Assembly (NCBI RefSeq): GCF_964355755.1
Contig: NC_092673.1
Coordinates: 24,123,001 to 24,187,000 of the forward strand
Direction: 5' to 3'
Length of the DNA stretch: 64,000 bases
Origin: Antedon mediterranea
Taxonomy: Eukaryota > Echinodermata > Crinoidea > Comatulida > Antedonidae
A program made the position numbers and the translations under genes. Below the pieces are notes generated by a model. The model searched no databases and was not told where the DNA came from. It saw only the letters and a list, made by a program, of their open reading frames with translations. Shown here piece by piece: positions 25,753-38,600 of this stretch (within the stretch, counting starts at the first letter, position 1; each line of letters opens with the position of its first letter).

Positions 25753-26001
25753 TCAAATGTAATTTTCCACGGGTAAAAATGTTTTATATTCACTTAGTAC
25801 TTCATCTACACTAATATTGCACAACCACACCGGTACTGGTGTCATCCATTGTTGAGATTGTCGTAGTATGGTTGGCATTGTTTCTCGTCTGAACAGGGCT
25901 CTATATTGTCGTCCATTCGTAGATATCCTCATGCATGGTATGGATTGCATTGCTTCTTCAAGGTTGGCATTGTTAAAATTTCTTAAATTCGACGGATCCT
26001 C
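25753..26001 (-). CDS. orphan 82-codon candidate terminal exon (possible alternative ABCC C-terminus)
   Basis: Starts right after a minus-strand acceptor (TTCTGCATTAG, whose TAG also closes the upstream frame), is open in phase 0 for 82 codons, and stops at TGA. The translation is charged and protein-like (EDPSNLRNFNNANLEEAM at its start, VPVWLCNISVDEVLSEYKTF near its end). It has no family I recognise. It lies 147 bp past the ABCC stop on the same strand. The last ABCC exon contains a strong internal donor (CTG|GTGAGA, phase 0) that could splice to it in frame. It could also be chance or a TE exon. Confidence 0.35.
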   Translation of the reverse strand, partial: EDPSNLRNFNNANLEEAMQSIPCMRISTNGRQYRALFRRETMPTILRQSQQWMTPVPVWLCNISVDEVLSEYKTFLPVENYI

Positions 26002-26126
26002 CTAATGCAGAAGAATTGATCCAAATAGTCTATTCTATATTATATTCTATCCATGATCCACAAAATACACGTAAATGAAAAGGGGCAATGAAGCCACCGA
26101 TGACAAGGTGACAAGGTCTTTCCTTG

Positions 26127-26132
26127 TTTAAT
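26127..26132 (-). promoter_or_regulatory. candidate ABCC poly(A) signal (ATTAAA)
   Basis: ATTAAA variant on the minus strand, 16 bases after the stop. This would give a very short 3' UTR. No AATAAA lies closer; sequence-only guess. Confidence 0.2.
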
Positions 26133-26147
26133 TTTTTTTCGATATAA

Positions 26148-29100
26148 TTATCTTCGTTCTGCATGAAACGCTGTTGCAATACCAAGAAGACGTTTTCGTT
26201 CAAAGGTATTTGATTCCTTTAGAAGTTTTCTCACCAGAGAAGACCGGTTTTGCAGCAAAGTATAAGCCGTATCAAACTCGACAAGTTCGCCGTCATCAAT
26301 AACCTATAAGAATTAAACATGATTAGCCATAGCCTTGAGAAAAAAAAAATACAAAAATGTGTGCGTCTGCAATGCATTATTAAAAAGAAATCGACAATAT
26401 CAATCGGCCGCCTTTCCTGCCGCGTCATTTTTGTAAATCGAAATGTCGCCCTCTATATCGTCACACAATTTGTGCACAAACGGTGGTGACCTACCGCACC
26501 ACAAGCCAGATACATTACGTCGAATAACTAATTCAACCAGAATCTCAGAATGCTCCGAAATGCAAATAGGCTAAGTGTCTTTTTAAATTTAGGCTTATGA
26601 TTTCATCTTGATTTATCGTAACAAAATGCAGCGTCACTTACCATTACCCTATCAGAATCCATAATATTGTTGAGTCTGTTTGTGATTGTAAACACTGTAC
26701 AGTATTTAAAGTGACTTCGAATCGTGGTTTGTATCAATGAAGTTATACTATAAAAATAAATCAGCGTTTAACAAAATTGTCACCATTATCTTTATACGCT
26801 ATTTTCGGTGTAGATGTGTCTTTGTTTAAATTGACCAGTTACAAAAGAATTATAGCGTATTATCACAAGCAATAACACAGAGAAGATGACAACTGTAATG
26901 ACACCATGATGAAGGGCCGCGTACTCTAACGTGGTTCATACGCGCGACCTGAAAGAACTACAGGGGAGCGTTAGTAAAATACTACGGTACAAATTTATCT
27001 TTAATTACTTATTATTATACAAGATTCCCAATCTTACTCGATAAGTAATTAACAGTATTAATTTACAATATAGATTAATATTTTAGTTACTGAATTTATT
27101 TGAAATACTTACATCTGGTCGTCGCTTTTTATCGGTTCCTCTACAATAAGAATTTTATTGCGTCGAAGAATAGCTCTTGCAAGGTAGATCAACTGACGCT
27201 GTCCGACACTAAACTGGTTTCCTCCATCTCCTACCGTCATGTCCAGCTTCCCCATGCACTCTCTTACAAACCAGTCTAATCGAACCTGAAAATAATATTA
27301 CACAAACCTATATTAAATAGGCTTGGGCACCTGTCTTCGTTTGGAAGGGTTTACTTAACTAAATTAGTCAGTCTTCAATTGCTATAATTTAAGACAAACT
27401 TAACAACTTTCTGCCTCGTCATTTTTCTTGTTAAGCGTATTACGGCTAAATTTTCATGAAGACGGTTGTAGCATAGCAACCAAAACGTCAAGACCTCCTC
27501 AACCATACTGATATTTCCTTTTAATAACACATTACAACTCTATTACTACTATTATAATATGCGCTGTATTAGTATTATTATTATATTTAAAGCAATAAGT
27601 TTGTATAAGTTTACTGGGAAGAATATATGAGCTGAAATATTGACTGTTATATTCGGTGAGGTTGAGCCTAGTTGAATTTCTTTGGAATCCTGCAAGTGAC
27701 AAGAAACTTGTTTTCTTCTTTTACATGATCCTCAATAATGTCTTAATTATATATATGCTATTGTTATTTTGCCATTAATGAAATCAATAAATGTTCTTGA
27801 AACTGAATCAGTCAATATTTCAACAATTTTCAAATAATTTCAAAAAGGCAATAATTCTATCTTACCCTTTTCAAAGCTTCCCATAACGCAAAGTCGTTGT
27901 ATTCTCCAAATGGGTCTATATTAACACGTAGTGATGTTGAAAACAACACTGGATCCTGGAATAAAACAATTTTAATTTTAACCATTCAGCCAAGTTTTTC
28001 TTTTTTAAGAAAAAAAAAGTGTTTTACAGACAATTAAATTGCCACGGCCCAAAGTCGGTAATTCACGGCTTCACATAGACATCATCGTGAATTCACTAAA
28101 AATCAAAGCAAAACAAAAATGTACGAAGGCCTATTTCTTACCTTTGGGACAATTGATATCTTTTTTCTAAGGTTATAAAGACCAAGAGCACTGATGCTGA
28201 CACCATCGATCAATATGTTTCCTGTAGGCTCCGCAAGGCGGAAGAGAGCCGTTGCTATTGAGCTCTTACCAGCACCTCTTCTACCCAATACTCCAATCTT
28301 TAAGATAAAAAGTAAGTGTAACTTATTGTTTTGAAATATAGAATAGTTAATTATATTTATTGTCATACATTCATTGTCAGGTACATCCCTAACGCCCAAA
28401 TCAGACAGCGTCGTACGACGGGGCCCGACGAGTGGTCTCGTCGGGAGAAAATTAAATATGCTTAATGTTCTTCCGACGACGACCTAAAAACTACACCCGA
28501 CGCTATCTCAAGATGTCTCGTCTCGTCGAGATTCAACTCAGACAGTACCGACGAGTCAAGACGTTCCGTCGGGCCTCGTCGTACGATGCTGTCTGAGTTG
28601 GCCTTTAGACCCAAGGCTCAAGAAACCCATATTCTTTTACGGACAGTGGCCAAGACAATGATATGGCTGTATAGACACGCTATAGTTCATCTTATGGTTT
28701 CATTGTTGGTACTTAAAACAATTTACATACTAAATTATTTGAGTTTTTATAACAGTTTTTGACAAGATTTTTTATAATATGCAACAGTCTTACCTTTTCA
28801 CGGTGTTCTATATTAAAACTCATGTTCTTTAAAACGATAGGACTTTCAGCCGAATATGACAGAAAGACATTACTGAAGGTTATGTTGCCTTCTTCAGGCC
28901 ATGATGCCGGTGGTTTCGTATATTTATTGAATCGTGGCGCTTCGGGAAATAAGTGCGTGTAGTCTGTAACTCGTATTACCGATTTCATCTATCAAAACAA
29001 AACGTATTTACTTTTTTTACAACGCACTTACATGTTTAAAGCACAAAGTGCCAACTTTACTATTGGTCAGATGTTTGCTCTACTCTGATGTAATCTGTAC

Positions 29101-32100
29101 TTCATGCTAAGAGCATTGACGCAACGTTACTCCGCAGTAGTTACAAACAATTACAAACTATACTATTGCAATTGAAGATTATTTCAGAAATTAGATAATG
29201 TTTATCTATATAAGTGTTTTACATTATATTTCCTTACTTTCTGTAATTTATTATTGTTTTGTCACATTAATATAAAATGCATATCAATACTTACCAGTTT
29301 TTCAGTATCGTTTATACCGAAAACACTTTTCTGTATTAGTTGCGACAACAGTAGTACACGGCCTACAACAATTCCAACTAAACCAACACTTAATCCTAAA
29401 ATAACAAGAAAACTGAAAGGTAAGAACTATACTATGGAAGTTAGGCCTATTATTTGTTATTTTGTTTTCTTCCAATTTCGGTCTACCATTTCTACGTTCA
29501 AATTACGTCATGTTAATTCATTATGCGCATGCGGAAATATTGGGACGCGTGTCTTCGCTCCTCACCCCGACACAGGTTTGTTGGTTTCTAGGTCCAGGGG
29601 CGGATTGCAATATAAAGACTTAGAAACCAACAAACCTATGCCGGGGTGAGGAGCGAATCGAAAGCTCCCTAAAGCTTGTTTCCTACTAGGACGTAACGAA
29701 ACGTAAGCGCGACGCAAGCAATTTAACCAATCATAAGCGATGGATTATCAGAATTTTCGCTTGTGATTGGTCAACTGGCTTGCGTTGCGCTTACGTCCTT
29801 GCGTTGCGTCCTAGTGGGAACCAAGCTTAATGTAATTAATTTGTTTTAAATCAAGTTTGAATTTTCTTACCACTTTTACCGATGAGACTAGCGAATAAAA
29901 TGCATACTATAAATACTTGTACAATACAGTAGTAACTGACAGACAATAACCTCTGTGACGCTTGATTGGCAATCCATGCCTCATTTAGGCTATCTTGAGC
30001 GTCATAGAATGATTCCAAGAAAGCATCGCGCGCTTGATGAGAGCGAATGGTGGTCAAACCACGTATTGCCTTGTCAACATGTTCATCAACAGGCAGTTTC
30101 ACTGAAAGAAACAAAAAATAAAAGCTGACTTTTTTTTTTATTATATCACAAGCGAAAGTAATACTAATAATGAGTAATACTCATGTAATACAATACGTAC
30201 ACATTTCTTCCAAATTTTGAATTTCGATTCTAGGTTTGGCAGTCTTGTTTCTTACGTACAAAATTAAAGCAAATAGTGGCACAGCAATGAATAGTAAGTA
30301 CCAGCTCATAATCATATTGACTACAACAATGCCGCACGTTAAAACCATCACTTGGATTGAACCCAACATGGTCGTGGGTAGTTCGTCTTCCATAGTACGC
30401 ATGTCTTCGTTGAATCGGCGTAAAATACAATCTACAACAGTAGCAAAAGAGTTAATAATGAAACGACGGTTATTTTTTAAACCTTTTGAATATTCCTGTT
30501 TAATGAACATTTCTATCGAGGGATAACACGGCCAATTTCCCGTAAAACGAACAAGGGATTTATGTGGTTCAACTCTACGGCACGTGGGCCCGAAAAGTAA
30601 TTTAATACACATAAGCCATGTGAACTCGTTAAGCATAAAACACAGCAATACTGGGGACACTCATCTTCATTATCAGATCGTATTAAACATTTTAAAAGAT
30701 TGTATTGAAAATATAAGTGCTTCTATTGAAGAAAATTAAGCTATGGAGACAATTTTATTACAATACCCATATAACATGTCAGCACCCGATAATTACTATC
30801 ATATATTCAAACTTTGAAAATCACAATGGTATATCGTGCAAACCAAATGTCATTACCTCCGCCAAGGAGGTTATGTTTTCACCCCTGTATGTTTGTGTGT
30901 GTGTGTTTGTGTGTGTGTTTGTGTGAGTGTGGGTGTGGGTGGATGTGTGTGTGTGTGTGAGTGTGTGTGTGGATGTGTGTTTGTGTGTGTGTCTGTGAAC
31001 AGCCTGGAGGCCACAGTTTTTATCCGATTCTAACAAAATTTGGACACAATGATCTATGCCCAAAAAGCTCGGACGAGTTCGAATTTGAGGGGAAAGGTCA
31101 TAGGTCAAGGTCACAACTAACAAAAAAACTATTTTACTGCCTAGAGACCACAGTTTTGATCTGATTCTCACCAAACTTAGCCACAATGATCAATGACACA
31201 TCATATAATTGTGGTTACATTTTGAAGGGTCGGGGTCAAAGATCAAGGTCCACCAAAAAAAAAAAAAAAAATTAAAAAAAAAAAAAAAAAACCCTCAGTG
31301 GGACTTGAACCAGCGATCTCAACTGTGAGAGGCTGGATACATAACCATTACACCACACTGTCATCCACAACTTTGTAGTGTGCAGTTAACATATTTACAC
31401 TTAGAACTAATAAAAAAAAATGTAAAAAAAAATATTCAGGGGGCATTTTATGTAGGGGAATTTTACAGTAGGCGGAGGTTTGTACTCTCGGAGTACCCTC
31501 TAGTTATTAATAAACTTACCCAGTGGTGTACTGTTGAAGAAGAGCATGGCAGTTTGAATGACTTGGTTGAACACGGTTTCATGAAGCCGTTTGCATGCGT
31601 TTAACGTGATGAGAAAAAATAGAACGCCATACAGAATTGTCGTGAATGAACAGGCCCCGATAAAAATGATAAATACTAAAGTAGAATCAGCGTTGTTAAG
31701 TTCAACGTAATCAAAAGGGTCAAGGAACTATGGAAGAAATAGAATAAATTGTTAATACTGATCTGCGAAATACGCATGTCTTCTGGTTCCCGTTGGAATT
31801 AACCTTATCTACACATAGGCATCTAGAGGCAGAGGTAACATGTAATAAAGTACATAATACACATAGACTTGTATCTCACTGACTTGCGTTAGTCAGTTAT
31901 TGTGTGTCTAGTAACGGCTGAATGATCAAAATAATACATTCACGTTATACCTTTTCTAAACATAGGCATCTAGAGGTAACATGTAATAAAGTACATAATA
32001 CACATAGACTTGTATTTCTCAGACTTGCATTAGTCAGTTATGGTGTGTCTAGTGACAGCTGAATGATTGGTTGAACGATGCCATTTCATTACATTTAGTT

Positions 32101-35100
32101 GTGAGTCTTGACACAACACATCGTGAATATTGCTTACCCTAAATTCGTTACAAGTTGTGTCGTTAAAATGATGTCTGTAACATTGCTCTAAATTTGCCCA
32201 ATGAGCAATCCAGAAGTCCGCCATAAAATACATCACCTGTGTAATAAGATAATACAATTTAAAAAAAATTTACTTAAAGTAACGTTATTTTTTAACATTT
32301 TTCTAAATAAAGTAAACTTTTTATTAGTAGAAATATCATTTTATCATCGCATTGAATTTTAGTGAAAATAAACTAATTAAATATTCATAAGAGAAATATA
32401 AAGAAATGCATATACAAATAAAGATTAGGTTTTACTTCTTTTAAACCTAACTAAAGTTTAAGTTGAAGTCACTACAAGTGTTTGCCATGCGATATTGGAC
32501 AAGTGGAGCAATATCTGTCCTTTTGTTAAAGTTTGATGTACTTTTTTGACGGCTAGAATATGTGTGAGAATGATGGTACAATTAAGATCGGCCAGGCTCA
32601 AGTCTTATTAAACCGAGTTGAGGTAGGCCTACTTCACAGAACCCAAGTAGGCGCATCATTCCTATGTAAGATGTTCGATATGTTGTGTAAAAATGTGATG
32701 TGCCCAAATATGGTGGTGATATGCTCAAATATGGTAGTGATATAACATCATCATGTCCTTATTAGGCACATCACACTTTTGTTATCACATAAACTTTGAT
32801 AATGTAGAGCTTTAGACAATGGACTCCATTATTAAACCAAAGTTTATACAAACGAAGTAGCTTTGCGTCAGGAATAGGAGCTAAGTAAATGATCACATTT
32901 TTTTTCTCGATGTTGTAGGGCAAACATCTGACCAATCACAAACGTACCTGTGTTATCAATATGCAAATGACCAAAACAGTAAGTCCGTAGTTATTGCTTC
33001 CTGCGCAGAAATAGTCTGCGTAGTGCTTGTTGTTAATCTTTTGCTCAGATTCGACACTTTTGGAATCAATAAGCTATTGTATTGAAAAAGAAATGTAGAG
33101 AATTATACACAACACGATCTTATTTTCAACATTTTGTTCAGTAATATAGAATTGGTGCTATTGCCGACTTCTTTACATTTACAAAATGTTTATTAGAAAT
33201 AATTGTGATTTACCGATGTATTTTCATTCGCATCTATTTGAATATTTGCCATGCCACTGTATTTAACATGTGGAGTAGAGTCTGCCTCTTCTTCCTAAAT
33301 TTAGAAAAAAAAGATACATTATTAATCCATCTAGAACATTATCCAGTTGGGCATGGTTGGTAGAGGTGTTGGCTATACATTAGTTATAATGTTTTAGGTT
33401 TGTCTCTATATGTTTTTGATTTGTTTGGGGGCGGGGATGGGGGAGGTTAGTTGCTTGGTTTATTTATGAGCCAAATGATTGTTTGTTGATAGTTGGTTGC
33501 TTGGTTGATTTGTGAGTCACATGATTGTTTGTTTGTTGTTGCTTGGTTAATTTTTTTTGCTCGAGTTTTGCTTAGGTATGTATCTTTGTTTTCACATTTG
33601 TCAGTTTGTTTCGGATAATACACTTTATAAACACTCACAGACTCTGCATTTGAATACACGGTGTCAATATCGCTAAACGATGAGATGAACGATTGAATAA
33701 TCCTGACGTCATAGTAGCCACCAATTATTTCTACTTTCCCCTGTAAGTGATAATGATACACTTCATATATTCTTATATTTCACAATACATGGAGTCTGAA
33801 CTTTAATCACTTGGTTATTAATGTGTAGAATAATAATTAATAAAGGCGCTTGTATTAGATGTTAAAAAGATGCGTTTTAAGTTATTTAAAAAAAATAGCA
33901 ATAGATGTTGATTTAGTAATTGTTATGTCGAGGCAAAGAATTCCAAAGAGGAAAAGCAGAGAATATAAAAGACCTTTCTCCATAGGGCCTGGTGTTTATT
34001 CTAGGAAAACCAGTAGGTTTTGATCAGCCGAACGAAGACAAGCAAGAGGAATGTAGGGAAGAAGATCAAGAAGATATTAAGTAGGTTGTTTAAGAAGTAG
34101 CGCTTTAAAAGTTACCTTGGTGTAATTCTATAAGTTACATAGGCCTACCTGTTTTAAAACAAGTATTCTATCCACTTCTCGCATGAATGAAGGACGAGAT
34201 GTCGTCATGATCCGTGTTTTCTTTTTAAGATATCCCATTATACCACTGTAAAAATAACATTAAAATAATTATAAGACTACTAAAGCTTGGTTTCCACCAG
34301 GACGCAAACGCAAGGATGTAGACGCAACGTAAGTGATTTGACCAATAACAAGCGACGGATTATTCGAACTGTCGCTTGTCATTGGTCATCAACACGCTTG
34401 CGTTGCCTTTACGTCCTTGCGTTGCGTCCTAGTGGGAATCAAGCTTTATTGAGAGAAGTAAATACAATCAAGTAATTGACAAACTATCATATTATTATGA
34501 GAACGTATCATGGCAGTAGATTGTTAATAGAAGAGTAGGGTAAGGGCCTAACATTGTGCTAGGCCTAATCTAATGTTCTCTCTTTTGCAGTGTATTTTTC
34601 AAAATTGAGCCGGGTGGAAGTATTTTGCATCTTAAAATCGTGATAATAAAAAAATAATAAATTAAAAATAATAGCACATTTATACAATAGATGTATAGCG
34701 TAATGGACGATGGTGATTATTTTTACTTCTACTCCGAAGTAATTGTATAATAATAATAAATAATAATACGTAATAAAAAATGTATTGATGTTTTGTTCAA
34801 ATCTAGTGTAGTTATACTGTAACACCAAAAAATCCTTAAGGAAAGAAACCTAAAATCCAATCTTACTTTTCAAATATATATCTAGAAGTGGTTGAATCCA
34901 TGTATGTAAATGGATCATCAAGTAGGTAAATATCAGCATCTTTGTAGAGTGCTCTTGCTAGGTTAATCTTTGCTTCTTGATCGATTGCCAGTCGCAATTT
35001 GCTCGTCATAGATAAATCTTTTTCAGGGAGGCTGTTGATGAACTTGAAAAAAAAAATCGATATTGCTGCGGTTAATGTACATGTTAATAGTTCGGGGCTC

Positions 35101-35638
35101 AACAAAGTGTCCTTTTTATATAGAGGTTTCTCCTGAATAGAGGTTAACCGTAGTGTTGAGGCATATTGGCCTTTGTTTGGGACAGTGACGAATTATAAGT
35201 TAACTAACTTACTACAGCCTTCACAAGTGATAGGCCTCATGCCTGACACTATATTACATAATTTGCATACTATGAAAAATTATGTCACATGTGGAGATAC
35301 AGTATATTATGTATACTGTACATATGGTGAATTAGTAGAAAAAAGTAGACCAAAAATATCTCTAAATTTAACATACCTTTGTAAGCAACACCGTTTCTAT
35401 TACTTTAAAGTATCGACATTCATCGTATTGTTTTCCGAACAAAATGTTTTGTCGAATTGTCCCCGGAAAAATCGATGGTTTTTGTGAGACATACGCAATG
35501 GTACCTTGAATCTTTATGTTGCCTGTAATGATGGGTATCTCTTGCAATAGAGCCATAAGGAACGCTGTCTGTACCGAATAAATATAGAGAATATCATAAT
35601 ATTATGTTTCATGATCTTAAAGGGTAAATAGACCAAGG

Positions 35639-35676
<38 letters not shown>

Positions 35677-38600
35677 CTAGCTCGCCGTCTATTCGATATT
35701 CATCCGCAATGGTACCTTGGATGGGTGTTTCTTGTAATAGAGCCATATGGAACGCTGTCTGTACCGAATAGAAGTAGAGAATACTATTAAGTTGCATATT
35801 CTTAAAGGGTAAATAGACAAAGGCTAATAATATAACTAGCTCGCCGTCGATATTCATCCGACAGTTTAAGAAACAAGAAGGTAAAACAAGACCCGGAGAG
35901 CATTAACCAATACAGTTCAATCAAACTACAGTACCTTCATAAGAATAAATGACAACAAAAGTGTGATGTGCCCAAATATGGTGGTGATATGCCCAAACAT
36001 GGTAATGATATGACATCTTCATGTTCATATATGGGCACACAAAGTTTGATAGTGTAGACAGAGCTTAGGAATTAATTATCTTCGGTCAAACGAAGGCACT
36101 CTACTCACGTACAATATTAGTTTCTTTCTAAAATGTACGTTAGTTGTTTATTTTGTTGATAAACTACCTAAATACTTACCTTTCCTGAACCACTCGCTCC
36201 AACCACGCCCAATATATCCCCAGAACATATATCAATCGCTACATTTTCTAAAGCAAAGTCATCTGAATTCTGTAGACGTCAATGTATTATGTTTTATTAG
36301 GTATAAATATATATTGGATCGTATTACGTCATTAGTATATATATAATGAACTTTATTTTAAAATAAGTAATATAAAGGGTGGTAGCACTATTTATGGTCC
36401 TAACAATAGCATAATAAATCACTTCAATAAGGAGCCTTTCGATTTGTTTTGGTCGTCGTAGACCTACTGTATATAATCCGCTAATATGTTTATCGACAAA
36501 ACGAGCCAGGAAGCATGCACACATGCACACAATTAAATAACATGATGCATGGAGGTATAAAAATATTTTTATACCTCCATGCATGACGTAACTAGGTCCT
36601 AGCTCGTCGCAAATCGCTTCCATTGTTATAGTCGCATAAGTAGTGTAATAACTATAATAGATCATTGGCTTCCTAATGAAACAATTGGGAATTACATATG
36701 TCCCTTTACCTCCCATTTGCATCCTAGCTCATTCACAACGATTCGTGGCTCTTCCTTCGATTCCTTTGAGTACGAATATCGAGTACTGTCTTCTGATAAA
36801 TGCTCCTTGTCATCGAGTAGCATAAATTCCTGACAATAAACAAATAATATCAAATATTATATGGATATAATGGATAGATAATTTCAAAGCTCTCCTCTGC
36901 CGAAGGTCTCTTCGGGTCGACGCTCAATTTTCTATCCAAGACAGAGGCTCAGATGGACCAGTACATCCACTGGGATAACCCCCCGCCCCTTTTTTCCTGA
37001 AAGTGCACACTATCCGGTAGTCTGGATTCCAGACGGAGGTTTGTTGTCTAAATATTATTTTAAAAAAAATATTTTTGCACATATGACGTTTCATACATAT
37101 ACTACTTGAGCTTGGATACTCCAGATATTTCCAGACAAAAATCGAAACGTTGGCTGGTGGACTAACATAAAAAAAGACAATAAATACAGACTTGGAGCAA
37201 GTCTAACTTTCCGGATGTGTTCTACGTAACTTCCAGTTTTAAGTACTTGTTCGAGAAGTCTGTTCTCGTACCACAGTTGAGGATGGCATTGGAACTGTAA
37301 AACACTATAACATATTTAATATCTTGTTATAAATGAGGACCATCGTCTAAATGAAATGTTTGTTTTTATAATGTCAACCGTTGATATTCGTACGAACACA
37401 AAATTACATTAAGACACATTAACTGCCAGAGCGTGTGATGTCAAAACAGTGAGTCGGCGTCGGACGAATATCCACGGCGAAAATGAACTTACCTCTATTT
37501 TATCACATCCTAGAATGCATTCATTATAGAGGTATATCGCTTTTGGAAAATACTCCAACACCGTTGGGCGAATAATATACGATAAACTAAAAATGACAAA
37601 TACATGTGAGATCATGTAACGTTCCGCTGTTACAAAGTAGATAGTCAGGTGAACAACTTCCAAAAGTCGATGTCCAAAGAACGTGATCACCATGGCAATG
37701 AACTTAAATATTGCAGAGAGCAGAACAGCAGACAATTCAGATCTAAAAATTGTAGAGAAGTTCATTTAGACAACCAACAACCATTTAAAAGATGCAAATT
37801 AAAGCAATTTCAGGGTACGGTTTTTACCTATGTTAAGTGAATATAGTGTATTTTCCTATTTAGGGTTTTGCGATTAGGCCTAGGCCTACCTCATTTTCCA
37901 AATTGAGGTAAGATCATTGATCAAATTACATTTTATAGCTTTGATCGTCTGAGAATAGTTCGGGTTTGAATCCAATATTTTAACTACCCCAGTACAAACA
38001 TCAAGGAGGATGCGTATTGCGGTACAAAGTGCAGATTACAATGATAGAATAGATCACTCTTTGGACGTAAGGCGTGAATTGACCAATCACAAGCAACAAT
38101 TCGGATAATACATCGCTTGTGATTGGTTAAATTATCTGCGTTGCGCTTACCTCCTAGTGGGAGCCTAGCTTAATGTAGACAAGGTGTTCACTATACTTAC
38201 TCGCGAATCTTTTTGATTATTTCAGAAAAACTTCTTTCTAATACAGACATTTTGATCACACGCATTGATGTAAATGCTTCAGATAATATTGATAATCGAT
38301 ATTTTCTTATTCTTGCAGCCCTTTCTCTAATCAAATGAAATATACAGGTAACAATAAACAATGTTTAGTTCTACAAATTATGAAACTTATAAATAATTAC
38401 ATTTTATGTTTAAATACGGTAATAAATTGGTACTGCCCTAGGCCCATTGCTATGTGGATTAGTATATAGTAGAACCCATATTAAGTGGACATCCTCAGGA
38501 CGAAAAAGTGTCCCTGAATAAGGGATCACAAAAGAGGGACTGTGCAGTAGTTATAGTAGGCCTAGTTAAAATACAGTACAGAACACGGAAATAAAAAAGC

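Noticed and set aside
30821-31186. 121-codon His/Thr-rich minus-strand frame
   Set aside because: Translation of the TG/CA microsatellite and its repeat flanks.
31290-31367. tRNA-Glu(CTC) gene on the minus strand
   Set aside because: Promoter boxes and loop fit, but three of five anticodon-stem pairs are lost and it lies inside a composite repeat.
37208-37294. 29-codon segment as a constitutive ABCC exon
   Set aside because: Joining exon 8 (CDKIE) directly to exon 9 (EFMLLDD) reproduces the family pattern; the segment would be an unsupported insertion. Kept only as a possible cassette exon.
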